A stretch of 64,000 bases of DNA from Xiphydria camelus (taxonomy: Eukaryota; Arthropoda; Insecta; Hymenoptera; Xiphydriidae), in assembly GCA_963678675.1 (NCBI GenBank), contig OY783197.1:25008048-25072047 (forward strand). The letters are read 5' to 3'. Every line of letters begins with the position of its first letter. The first letter of the stretch is position 1. Under the pieces are notes generated by a model. It saw only the letters and a program-made list of their open reading frames with translations, was not told the DNA's origin and searched no databases. This document shows positions 35,777 to 46,422 of this stretch, piece after piece. The position numbers and the translations under genes were made by a program.

Positions 35777-36957
35777 TTGGAGGGTGTTGCTTACTTACAG
35801 CTTCTTCGCTTTGTCACCCTAAACAATATCCTTGACCCGCCCCAGTCTGGCTTCAGAAAGGGTTACAGCACTCTCTCAGCTCTAACGCGCGTTATTGATG
35901 ACCGTCGCCTTGCTATGGACTCACGCAAGCTTTCCGTGATGATTATCTTGGACTTTTCGAAAGCCTTTGACTCAGTCCATCATGCCGTGCCGCAAGGGTT
36001 AATTCTCGGACCTCTCCTCTTTTCCCTCTTCGTCAACGATCTACCCAAGACCCTATGCGAGTGCTCTTACTACTTGTACACTGACGACTTTGTCATTTAC
36101 TGCCACTTCCTGCTATCTGAGGTGCGCAGCGCTTTCGATCTAGTAAGTGCAGACGCCAATAAAGTATCTCGTTGGGCTACTGCCAATGGTCTAGCGCCTA
36201 GTAGAGAAAAAGCGAAGGCCATGCTGATTGGCACCGTCGGCCTGAGGTCTCGCGCTCCGGGGCTGGGTCTCCGTGACGTTCTCTTGAGCGGCATGCTCCT
36301 TCCGTTTGATGAGGTAGTAATTGACAAAGTCGTCAGCGTACAAGTGGTAAGAGCACTCGGTGTCTCCCTGAATCCAATTCTTTCGTGGAAGGCTGACTGT
36401 GCGACGACCTGCGGGCGGAACTTTGGGGCTCTCAATTATCTCCGAAAGGTCCGTGAATCTCTTCCATTCACGGCCAGACTCTCGCACTGGTAAGATTTAT
36501 TTATCTCCCCCACTTCGATTACTGCGCTCCACTCTTCATTGACCTCTCGGCTGAACTGGTCCGTAAGTTGGAGCGATGCATGAATGCCTCTATTCGCTTT
36601 ATTACTGAGCATAAAAAATTTGAGCACATCCCGCCCGCGTACGAGTAATTGAATTTGCTCCGGTATCTGCCTCGGAGGCATTAACTCCTTCTGATGTTTG
36701 TAATCAAGACACTAAAAACTGGGCATCTCAATTACTTGGCCAGTGATCTAAACTTTAGGTCCAACGAGAGACCGACTCGGGGGTCCGCCCTAGACCTAGC
36801 CGTGCCGTCCTTTTCCAAGACTCTTTACGAGCGCTCCACCACGGTCACTGCCATTCAGGGGTGGAACGGCCAACCTGAGGAAATCAGGAGCCTCGGTTGG
36901 GGCCTCGCTTTTAAATGCGGAGCTATATATAGAGCAGCGGTTGTCGCCGGGCCGTAG
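35777..36957 (+). pseudogene. jockey-like LINE reverse transcriptase remnant
   Basis: The frame at 35777-36493 encodes reverse transcriptase blocks: SGFRKGYSTLSAL, MIILDFSKAFDSVHH, then directly PQGLILGPLLFSLFVNDLP and LYTDDFVIY, where the usual [FY]ADD is YTDD. The 50-60 residues normally between the AFDSV and PQG blocks are missing. Coding resumes after a shift (DYCAPLFIDLSAELVRKLER near 36,510-36,580), and the C-terminal part (ATAIQ/TVTAIQGWNGQPEEIRS type) is at 36694-36957. The copy is therefore dead, with an in-frame internal deletion plus frameshifts. The endonuclease domain was not found. Clade assignment is by general resemblance only. Confidence 0.85.
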
Positions 36958-37164
36958 TCTGGCCAGGGCACTTCCCTTTGGCCCTGCTTTGTTGATCTTC
37001 TTGCTATCTGTTTATTTTTATTCTTTTATTATTTTGGTATTTCGTTTTATTTGCATATTATTATGTTTATTGTTGTTACGTATTTTATGTTATCATCACT
37101 AAGATGCAACCAATGTATCTCTTTGTCGAGTGCCGTAAAGGCCCTTGAGTCTTTAGCACGAATA

Positions 37165-37624
37165 AAGGTTGGGACACACATTACCGGGCCGTGCCAGGGC
37201 CGGGACACGGCCGTCATTCGGCCCTGGCACGGCACGTTAAAGGGTGAGACATACATAACCGGGCCGTGCCAGGGTCGAACACGGCCGAAGAGGAAGAAAT
37301 GATCAGAAGCCTTGCAGGGCACGTGTATCTAGGAACTACACATATCCGTCAGTCGTCAGTTGTCTTGGAAACTGCTAGGTTGCTAGGCGCTAAAACACGT
37401 AAATTACGGAAACACGAGAAGCGCGGCCGGACCGTCACCGTGAAAAAGTAAAACTGAACTAACTGGCACGGCCCGGTCACGGTCCGTTAGCGACGCCCGG
37501 TCACGGCCCGGTAAAGTGAGAACAAAAGCATTTGATTCTATTGGACAGATCGTCCGCCGGACGACGGACGATACTCGGCCGTGCTTCGGCCCTGGCACGG
37601 CCCCGTAATGTATGTCCCGACCTT
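37165..37624. mobile_element. Palindrome with GGGACACACATTACCGGG ends
   Basis: The outer left arm AAGGTTGGGACACACATTAC is mirrored at about 37,605-37,624. Short GC-rich blocks (CGGGCCGTGCCAGGGCC and mirrors) recur four or more times inside, so it may be a composite. It is followed by a pyrimidine-rich run to 37,690. Confidence 0.6.
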
Positions 37625-37699
37625 AAAGGTTCTTTCTCTCTCCCCTCTCCCCTCTCCCCTCTCCTTCCCTCCCTCCCTCCCTGCCCCTGTCACTCTATC

Positions 37700-38434
37700 T
37701 TTCTCTCTCTTAATTGCCTTCTCGGTCGTGTCAACGGGTCTCTGTCACTCTTCCCTTTTCTGTCTACTTATCAGGTTCTTTTACTTCAAACTGGATCTTG
37801 TTATTTGTGTACGTGTGGCTTGACATCGGCTATCCTACAATTTCTATTATTTTTGCATTGGTATTAGTGCATCCGTGTTATCTTAATTTATTGCAGTGAA
37901 CAATATCAGTCACCGCTTCTTCTCCTCCAGTTCGAATGTTCATTGTTGACGAATTGACCGCTCTTGTTTCCGGCACCACTACTGGTGCTACTTCTTCATC
38001 ATCGACGGTATAGCGTGTGAGTGCTGCTCCTGCTGCTGTCGCCACTACTATACGGACTCCAGCCTTAAGAGTATCACTTTGGCATGCACATTTGAAACTA
38101 CCACCTCCTTCTGCCTTTGTCTCTGCTGCCCCTACTCCTTTAACACGTCACGAAACATCTACTTGGAGGGCTGCTTCCGGAGCTATTGGGAATCTGCATC
38201 CATCTGGCTATCCTCACGCGTGTGTAAATGGCTCCACCCAGCACGTCATGTTGACATCAGCTGCCTTCCGCTACTCCTGCGGCCTATACTGCGCTCGTGA
38301 CTTCGCAGTTCTTTAGAAACCTTATAGACTGTCATACTAATGTTCAATCTCTCATCGCACATATTAACGCCTTCAGGAATTTCTTCTCTACTCACAAGGA
38401 AACCGTCCCAGGTGTACCTCGCCGATTTCGTTCA
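37700..38434. other. Possible degraded retroelement
   Basis: An open frame at 38017-38316 (Ala/Thr/Pro-rich) might be residue of a LINE ORF1 but has no motif I recognise. No gene is called. Confidence 0.25.
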
Positions 38435-38703
38435 TTTTGATATATGAGGCGGTAAAAGGCAAAGTAGTATAAGTGATTTCAAGAACCAGAAGAATTTAAT
38501 AGAAATGTTGCCGTTTGTAGTTTGCCGTTCGTATTTGTACTGCCATCCTATGGACCTTTGAACGAAGTTATAACTTACACCACTATTCTAGCTAACACAT
38601 TTGATTATATAGATAACGATTTTCGCCATTATCTTAAAATGGCAAAAAAGTGACTTACACCACTTTGCCTTTTACCACCTCATATATTATTCTACATCAA
38701 AAT
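38435..38703. mobile_element. 269-bp MITE
   Basis: TATATGAGGCGGTAAAAGGC at the left is mirrored as GCCTTTTACCACCTCATATA at the right; the two CAAAGTAGT/ACCACTTTG blocks extend the arms. No coding capacity. Confidence 0.7.
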
Positions 38704-39064
38704 CTAAGAGATACGTATTTTTTTATCAGCGGAAAAACATTTCTAGGGGGTGAAATTAACCCTCAAAGTTGACAGCTCCTAGGAGTGATTTCTGGTTTTC
38801 GCATACTTGCAATTGATCTTTTGAAATGAAACCAAGTGGATAATAATCTACATAAAAAATGATGGAAAATGCAATTTATTACATTTTGTGTAGGTAATTA
38901 ATTAACAAATTATAACGGTTGAAATTCACAAAATTGCTGTAAAAAAACTCGTAATAAAAAATTATGAGGATAATGGGGTGAATTTTCCTGTATCGCTAAG
39001 GGTGGTCTCCGAATCGCAATGCAGCCCGATTTTAACAAAAGTACTCCAAAAACTTAATATTGCT

Positions 39065-39165
39065 AAAAATATCGCGACAGTGGTCGTGCGGCAAGTCCGT
39101 GTCTCGGGCGGTCACAAGCAACCAAGCAACAGCAGCCCTATCCGGTATCCGTTCTCGGATGGGTG
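39065..39165 (+). other. 5S rRNA-like segment
   Basis: Contains AAGCAAC followed about 35 bases later by CTCGGATGGGTGACCG, in the order and spacing of the internal control region of 5S rRNA. The first third of 5S is not recognisable and the flanks diverge, so this is at best a 5S pseudogene or the head of a 5S-derived SINE. Confidence 0.4.
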
Positions 39166-39710
39166 ACCGTTTAGACATGGGCAAACCGTACTCGACAACT
39201 GGCGAGCGGGAGGTATGGTAAAGAAAGTTTAAGGCCAAAGAGAGAGAGAGCACACTTGGGCTAAGCGAAGCGCGGCGAATTTTATGTGCAAAGCACACAT
39301 GGACGAAGCGAAGGGAAGCGCTGTGAAATGTCAGCCATTTTCGCGTGTTGCCTCAATTGAGAGTTGAACGCGATGGAGGTGAGTTCTTCCTCATCCTCTG
39401 ATTGAAATATTATAATAAGTGCCATCATATGCGAAGAAGAAGAAGAGATGCGGAAGCGGAGGCACTGGATACACCCCATAAGTAAAAAGCGCGCAACGAA
39501 AGACGAGTTTAGTACCCTTTTCCCGGACCTCATAGATGATCCCGTCAAATTTCATCAATACCTACTTCCGGATGTCCCACACACAGTTCAACATTCTTTT
39601 AGAGGATTTAAAACCAGATATTGAAAAACAAAATACTAAATTTCGTCAAACTGTAAGTGGAGAAGAACGGTTGGCGGTATGTCTACGGTAAGATGGTACT
39701 AGTACTTATA

Positions 39711-39956
39711 CCGTATGTCCGCGATCAATCAGACCATAGCAAAATTGCGAGTTTTGCATGAGCACCCCCATGGGTCTCCTCGTCCAATAGAATCACCGGA
39801 AAACCGATCTGAACTTGCTGACGACTCCAACACCTGCGGATGACTACGCATGCACATTCACGCTTCTCCGGCGATTCTATTGGACGAGGAGACCAACGGG
39901 GGTGCTCATGCAAAACTCGCAATTTTGCTATGATCTGATTGATAGCGGACATACGG
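39711..39956. mobile_element. 246-bp CCGTATGTCC-family element in transposase intron
   Basis: TA on both sides. Termini CCGTATGTCCGCGATCAATC and mirror. The arms AGCAAAATTGCGAGTTTTGC and TCCTCGTCCAATAGAATCAC extend to a small loop. It starts 23 bp after the transposase exon 1 donor. The first 60 bp of each arm match the ends of the 2-kb composite at 57233. Confidence 0.85.
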
Positions 39957-40537
39957 TACATATAATTTATTTATTCGAAGTAGTAATAAAAAACATGAGA
40001 AGGAGAAGATATAAATTATTGAAATGTAAATAAAGTAATTAGTAAAGCACAAAAATATATTTCTTCTTAAATAAAAAAAAACAAACTTTCTTGCACTTAA
40101 GTATTTAACAAAAACACAGTTGCTTCTTAGTATAAATGAGTTTAAACTGTCATTCAAGATACGTGTATCGGTTAGGTAGGTAAGTTACTATTACTAGGTC
40201 GATTCGGAGGATTCGGCTGTAGGTACCATATTGATAAGGAGATGGTTGATTTCGCGAAGCAACTGATTCTTGTGAGGAAGGCAGAGATAACCGTGAAAGG
40301 TGATCTTGAGACGACTGCGATGGCAGATTTAATTGTTGATGAGAGTGTGATACAGGTAAGACTGGGAAGTAGGTAGCTGAAAACTTGGACCTGGGGCAGA
40401 TTGCCTCTGATACTTCAATGTGCGTCCAGAGATTGCACAATGTAAAGAAATTGTGGTTCATGAGAGTGTGACTGGGTTGTATAGATGGATTGTGATTCGC
40501 GAAGATGTGTTGAGTAGGGCGTATGTGAATCCTGTAA

Positions 40538-42884
40538 CTAGGTTGGATATGAGACATTTGAGAAGTGAACTGGAGCTGAAAAGTTGGAATCTGCCGCTTG
40601 ATTTCTTTGGAGGGCTACGAGTTCTGCATCTGTTACACTTTTGAAAATATCAGTTTTTACTTTAATTTGTAAATCTAACGGCAAATTGCGCACAGTCTCA
40701 GCAATACTTAGAAAGAAAGTGGCAAGGGAGTCACAGGAGTTAGTCTGTCCCTGTGCAGTTTTCTCCCGTTCTTTTTCTTCCAAGTACTTGGACAATACAC
40801 CAGCAGCAGGTACTTTAGGTTTCCTATTTCGACGTCCAAGACGTGGATTTTTAACAGAAACTGCTCCTTCGCTCATTGAAATATTTGGAGATGCTGCATC
40901 ATCTACTTCTTCAAAGTCGGCGGCATCATCACCAAGTTCTTCCATTTTTTGTGATGCCGGCGATGGTACACTAGACACCTGTGTCCGTTCTTCTATATGA
41001 GGCAACAGAAAAGCCATTTGTTGTTCATATTTCCAGGGTCGCATTTTTTTTGCTGGCGCACCACTCTTCGGTTGTCGATTTTTTATTGCTTTTCGGAAGC
41101 AATCTCGCAGTTTCTTCCATTTTTCTTTACACTCATAGACTAAAAATACAAAATATTTTAATAACCTATTAGATTTGTGTCGTATATTTGGAGTGAAAAT
41201 TTTGTTTTTTTTTTAGATATCTTGCCACCGGTAACTCATTCCGCCCTATTTAGCTATAAACTGGGAGAAAGCACTGTTCGAGAAATTGTATATTTAGTGT
41301 GCACAGTGTGTGTGTGTGTGATTTGGGAATAACTGGGTGCACGATTAATACCACCACCAACTAATGAATTATGGAAGAAATCTGAAAGTGATTTCTGTAT
41401 GCGGTGGAATTTTCCCAATTGCATCGCCGCTATGGATGGAAAACACGTTATAATTGGGGCGCTGCCGAACAGTGGTTCGCTTTTTTCAATTATAAGAAAA
41501 CCTTCAGCGTGGTACTCTTAGCACTCGTTGACGCCCATTAATGCTTTCTTGCTGTCGACGTTGAGGCGTATGAAAATAATAGCGATGTTGGTATATTTTA
41601 GGTTTCCGTCCTCGGGAAATCTTTTGCAAACAATACTCTGCACATACCTTCTGACAAGGCACTCCCTAGTACTGATAGGGTAAAGTCGGGAGAGATGACG
41701 CACCTTTTTTTAAAGTAGTATAAAAACTATATTTGTAAGATAAGCATTACTTAATTGATAATGTGGATAGAGCGAACAATAAAATATAGGAGTTTGTAAA
41801 GGAACGACTAAAAGTGTTATCGAGTTTTATAAAAAATTTGTCAATAGCAAATATACCAAAAACCAACTCACCCACCCTAGTATGGGTGAGATGGCGCAGT
41901 CGAAAAAATTGGTGGGGGTGCAAGTTTACCAAGTGAAATGACCAAACCAAACACATTCAAATCAGAATAACGTACTGGATGCCTAATTATTATTACACAA
42001 AAACATAATCAGGGCCAATACAATATACAGTTATATTTATTATAGTTACAATTTTATTTATTTACAGTTTTATTTATTTTACCTTTTGATGAGAAAAACA
42101 AGCCATTCGGAAACACACACTTATTGCAAATGTGCACTAATCATCTGTGTCGCCAACTGAATCAATGTTGCCACACAGACAAAGAAATTATTTGACTGAG
42201 CCGTCTCACCCGCTGCGCCATCTCTCCCGACTTTACCTTACTATCCTACCCCACGTAATAGTTGCAGATGAAGGTTTTGCCCTTTCCAACCATTTAATGA
42301 GACCATATCCCCGGATTAGAAATGATCATCCAAAAAAAAATGTTCAATTATCGATTAAGTAGAGCACGGAGAGTATCAGAAAATGCTTTTGCCTTGTTAA
42401 CCCAGAGATTTCAAATTTACCAAAGACGCTTAAAAATACACCCACACCACACTGACACTGTTATAATTATTAGCAACGTGCTGTTTGCACAACTTCCTTC
42501 AAACTGAATTTTCTGAGATGCCGAATGATGAAAACCGCGCGAAACAAAATAATACGGCCCTTCAGAATTTACGTAGAACGGCGGAAACGCGACTTTGGAG
42601 GCTGTCAGTACCAGAGAAAAATTTAAGGAATATTTTTCTACAGTGGGTTCAGTCCAGTGGCAAGATAGAATGATGACAAAAGGCAGAAGACACGTTAATT
42701 AGGTGTAGAATACATTAACTCAAAGATTTAATAATAAATGCTTACCTGACATTTCCATTATCTCACTAATTTCAGTCCAGCAATTCTCTCTCACATCTTG
42801 GTTACCGTAATTTTTATCGCTCATATCGTACAATTCTTTATATTTCTGAACAAGCAAAACGAATATTTCGTCTTCTGCACTCAT
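40538..42884 (-). CDS. MADF-BESS protein of a Harbinger element
   Basis: Two exons join in phase: 42746-42884 (ATG at 42884) and 40538-41139, giving 246 residues. The N-terminal ~90 residues form a MADF (Myb/SANT-like) DNA-binding domain: LLVQKYKELYDMSDKNY, CWTEISEIMEMS, ECKEKWKKLRDCFRKAI and the closing KYEQQMAFLLPH. An acidic, Ser-rich linker follows, then a BESS-type segment (SLATFFLSIAETVRNLPLDL, 18 or so residues further AELVAL). PIF/Harbinger elements normally encode such a second protein that helps the transposase bind DNA and enter the nucleus. The frame stops at 40538, but a Ser/Gln/Pro/His-rich frame continues to 40150 in another register, suggesting a recent frameshift trimmed the tail. 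The intron contains transposase exon 2. Confidence 0.8.
41688..42238. mobile_element. 551-bp MITE inside transposase exon
   Basis: Left end GGGTAAAGTCGGGAGAGATG, right end CATCTCTCCCGACTTTACC, flanked by TA. A related block with GGGTGAGATGGCGCAG lies at about 41,884, so the termini are partly repeated internally. It splits the transposase between its first and second catalytic Asp. Confidence 0.8.
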
Positions 42885-43094
42885 TTTCGCCAGCAATCAG
42901 CAACGCCTCGAGTGGAATCTGCTGCACAGAGCCAAAGCTATTCTCAAATTCGGTAACAACCGGAGCCTTTCGGACTTTGCGAAAATTGCAAGCCGTCGCA
43001 AAATATCACACACTACGCGTAATCTATCGGAAGCGCGGCGCTACGAACGGAAAATATTCCTCACCAGACATTTCTCCTAGTTCGCGACGCATCT

Positions 43095-43136
43095 GTTCGC
43101 TTCGCTTCGCTTCGCTTCGCATCGCTTCGCTTCGCG
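43095..43136. repeat. (TTCGC)n microsatellite
   Basis: About eight TTCGC units with one ATCGC variant. Similar AAGCG/GCGAAG sequence near 39,265-39,325 may mark the opposite end of the Harbinger element, but no clean terminal repeat could be drawn. Confidence 0.85.
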
Positions 43137-43376
43137 GCGCATCGCGGAGGGTCAGCGACTTGGGATTTTCTAGGGTGTAGCTTGTTATCTTATGGGAGGA
43201 GGGAGAAAAGAGTATATAAAGCTATACCCATGCAATAACCGATAACTATAAATATGCAATCTTATTGTATAAGTAATATATCCAGAAGCTGAGTTACGTA
43301 ATAAATACGTATGTACATGATATACATGTATATAACGTTCCTCTGAAACTTATCAACCCACACGATGAATTGTATA

Positions 43377-43779
43377 CAGTATATCCTATTGGTACCTAAC
43401 GCAAGCATTTGAATTTCCCTGACATTTGACTTTGGTAGTGCTTGGAACGGTGCTGTAGTTAGAGTTAGCTTCAGAAGAGTGCGCTGCGTTCTTACGAGCC
43501 GTGTTTCGAGAGCGAAAAGTGTAAAACGTCTGATTTCCCGGGAACTGTCAATTCGGGAGATCGAAGCGTCTAACCTCGAAATTAACTGAATTTGTAAAAA
43601 TAATGGTAAATAATGTATAGAAGTGATGAGAAATAATCATACAGGTTTCGGAAACACGGCTCGTAAGAACGCAGCGTACTCTTCTGAAGCCAACTCTAAC
43701 TGCAGCACCGTTCCAAGCACTACCAAAGTCAAATGTGGGGGAAATTCAAATACTTGCGTTATATCCACGGGACATACTG
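43377..43779. mobile_element. 403-bp CCGTATGTCC-family element (diverged ends)
   Basis: Ends CAGTATATCC and GGGACATACTG, flanked by TA. The arms include CAAGCATTTGAATTTCCC, CATTTGACTTTGGTAGTGC and GTTCTTACGAGCCGTGTTTC. It is nearly the same element as 57996-58400. Confidence 0.85.
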
Positions 43780-44069
43780 TATATAAGCAAACATTACAAT
43801 ATTGCTTCCATCTTTCTGCAATGTTCCATTTGCAATAAATCATTGCAATGTTGCTGCAGTCTTTCTGTAACGTTATAAATGCAATTGCAATATTGTAATA
43901 TTGTTGAAATACTGCTTCAATTTGCAGTACTGTGTGGTTTTCTTAGAACACATGTCTAAAACGTATTATTACAAATGTAATAAGTGAAATCTCAATAATA
44001 TTTTTATCATATATAAATTATAATATTTTTTCCTTTTTGCTTTTCATGCGCTTTATTTAAAGTGTCATT

Positions 44070-44402
44070 AAATGAAAAATTATATTTTAAATCAGAGAGA
44101 TAATGGTCGTATTGCAGGCACGTAAGTATTCTTATTTCTTTTCAATTATTTTTTGAAGGATCTTTATCGATAGTGGCGGTCGATGGAAAAGAAAGAAATA
44201 GTTTTCTTCGTGAGAAATAAACTATTAAACCTATATTAAAAATATTATCGATAGTGGCGGTCAATCGGATATTTCTTCCTTCCCGATCGACTGCCACTAT
44301 CGATAAAGATCCTTCTAAAAATAATTGAAAAGAAATACTCGTAAGAATACTTATGCTTGCAATGCGTCCATTATCTCTAATTTAAAGTATAATTTTTCAT
44401 TT
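44070..44402. mobile_element. 333-bp hairpin element
   Basis: AAATGAAAAATTATATTTTA at the left is mirrored at the right. The arms continue through GAGATAATGG, ACGTAAGTATTCTTA and GGATCTTTATCGATAGTGGC. The loop region repeats ATCGATAGTGGCGGTC once more. An (ATT)n run lies at about 44,670-44,692. Confidence 0.8.
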
Positions 44403-45437
44403 AAGAGTTTACAATAGCCCGGCTTTATAAATAAAGATTTTTCTATACATTCATTTAATGAAAAGATATCCCTTCTAAAAAAAGTATCTAATATCGCAAC
44501 AATAATTAAAAAGTAGTAAGTTTATACTGTTATCGTATATCCATCATAAATCAACTAAATTCAACTCTACCAAGTGGAAAATCTTACGATCAGCTCTTTG
44601 GGAAACTAAATAATGTGATATAGGTGTGTTGTATAATTCTAGTACATTACTTAATTATTAGTTATCTTATTATTATTATTATTATTATTATCATTATACT
44701 TATTACTTACTCCATTAAATTTTATAGTTTCTGCTTCTTCTCCAAAACCTGGTATACTTTGTTGCACGTTCATTGTAATTTAACCGCTATAAGAATTCAA
44801 GACACGAGCGTCCGATACATAGCCTGTTGCTGACTGGAAAAAAAGTGATAATCGTCTTCAGCTTGCCTCTCTAATCATCACTACAGTATCTTGTGCTGTT
44901 AATACCACGCTGAGTTTTGATTTTACCATATGTTATCTCATTCACACTTACTTGTTATCGTATATCACCAATATAGAGTTATCACACTAATCACTTTACA
45001 ATTCCATCCAATACGTTTAAGTTATTTTAAAGGCTTCACGTGTGATTATAAGATTCAACGCTTTTTTGAACTATAGTACGTGTAAGTGAATGTTAACTAT
45101 TGCATGTAATCAATTTCATAACTTATTTCATAACAAATTGCTTCACCACAAGCAAGTCGTCAGTATTTTGTCGGCGAATGTTTTTTTAAATTTGTCGTGG
45201 AATTCTGAAGTGACTACGTTAAAACAATAGGAATGATTGGATATCCCATACAACACGTGGATGTTCATGGACATGCATAAAATTATATTTACAAAATATC
45301 CTATACCTATATATTATACTAAAATAGATGTTTCAAAGACTTTCCATGTATGTCTTTTTATTACTTTGAAAAAATTGTTTAGGGCGTTCTAGTGGTCTGT
45401 AATCATTTATGAAGACCCTGTATAACAACTAGATGTA

Positions 45438-45463
45438 TTAGGTGTGCAAAGTTGTACACCTAA
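45438..45463. mobile_element. 26-bp mariner end-to-end remnant
   Basis: TTAGGTGTGCAAAG is followed immediately by a mirrored GTTGTACACCTAA, with TA on both sides. These are the two termini of the mariner at 13975 joined with no interior. Confidence 0.65.
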
Positions 45464-45706
45464 TACATTTGAGACTAAGCTTAAGACTGTTGCAAAAATA
45501 GTTCCGATTTTTTAAATCCGCTGTCGAATATGATTAAGTTTGAACGATTTAAAGTCTGTCGAAAAATTATTAATGGAAATGAGAAATTGAAGTAACAGTG
45601 TTATTCAGATGCTCGATGTCCAGAGCATGTATGCACATTTATCACTTACGATTACTAACGTTTATGCTTATCTATTGTAGATTCGCAGAAAAAATTGGAC
45701 ACTGGT

Positions 45707-45779
45707 AATTGGACCGGGACTCGAACCCGGGACCTTTCGCTATCCGAACGACTGCACTGACCACTGAGCTATCCAGACC
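45707..45779 (-). tRNA. tRNA-like pseudogene
   Basis: Read on the minus strand, it has a D-arm-like TAGCTCAGTGGTCAGTGC and a perfect T-arm CCGGGTTCGAGTCCCGG, at normal tRNA spacing. The acceptor stem pairs at only about five of seven positions and position 33 is C rather than T; the anticodon by position would be GGA. It is more likely a tRNA pseudogene or tRNA-derived SINE head than a working tRNA. Short inverted sequence (GATTCGCAGA) flanks it at about 45,681 and 45,790. Confidence 0.5.
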
Positions 45780-45957
45780 TTGCTTATCTTCTCTGCGAAT
45801 CGTCTACTAATACCAACTCCTACACTATTAATCGTAGATCGAATGATTTGAACCTGGAAATGAAATGTAGAAATGTTTGCGCCCTACTATGAGGAGGATG
45901 ATGAATCGTGGGGGCCGATTGGGCACGATTCAGAATTATGAGATGGATATACATATA

Positions 45958-46322
45958 CGAGGGCAGAGTGAAAAGCCCGATACTTTTCTAGCAGATAGTG
46001 GTGCGCCCCAAAGTCTGTAAAGTAGTCCCCTGCTGCAGCGATGACCTCTCCGTTTGTTGAGAATTTCTTTCCAGCCAGCCATTTTTTCAAATCTAGGTAG
46101 AGAAAGAAGTCGCAGGGAGCCAAATCCGGTGAATAAGGTGGATGCGGCAGCAATTCGAACTTCAAATCGACCAATTTCGCTGTTGCAACGGCAGACAAAT
46201 GAGTAGGTGCATTGTCGTGGTGGAACAGAACTTTTTTTTTTCGCCAAATGAGGGTGTATACTCATCTTCGCGATCGCACCACCATCTACTCGAAAAGTAT
46301 CGGACTTTTCACTCTGCCCTTG
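45958..46322 (-). mobile_element. Deleted mariner element, transposase C-terminus
   Basis: Terminal repeats of about 48 bp begin CGAGGGCAGAGTGAAAAG and are mirrored at 46275-46322, with TA on both sides. The minus frame encodes the mariner catalytic C-terminal part: FHHDNAPTHLSAVATAKLVD, then LLPHPPYSPDLAPCDFFLY and FSTNGEVIAAAGDYF. The N-terminal domain and first catalytic Asp region are deleted. It belongs to a different mariner subfamily from 13975. Confidence 0.9.
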
Positions 46323-46422
46323 TAAAACCAGTTGGCATGCATACAGTCCTAGTGTTATGGAAAAGAATTGTGCTGAAATGTGCAAGGAGCAAACTTGATC
46401 ATGTACGGAGGCTAGCATAGAA

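Larger units (their letters stand above)
39373..42673 (+). pseudogene. PIF/Harbinger transposase (broken)
   Basis: Exon 1 at 39373-39687 carries RKRRHWIHPISKKRATKDEF and, after a +1 shift near 39,570, LLEDLKPDIEKQNTKF and SGEERLAVCLR. One in-frame stop follows SSSD. Exon 2 from 41217 joins in phase to give CLR-YLATGNSF, then MRWNFPNCIAAMDGKHVII (first catalytic Asp), NYKKTFSVVLLALVDAH, then after an inserted MITE (41688-42238) VIVADEGFALSNHLMRPYPR (second Asp) and SRARRVSENAFALLTQRFQI (catalytic Glu). It ends near 42,673. The DDE triad is readable but the gene is disrupted by stops, shifts and two insertions (39711-39956 in the intron, 41688-42238 in the catalytic exon). It is interlocked with the antisense MADF-BESS gene. 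Confidence 0.9.
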
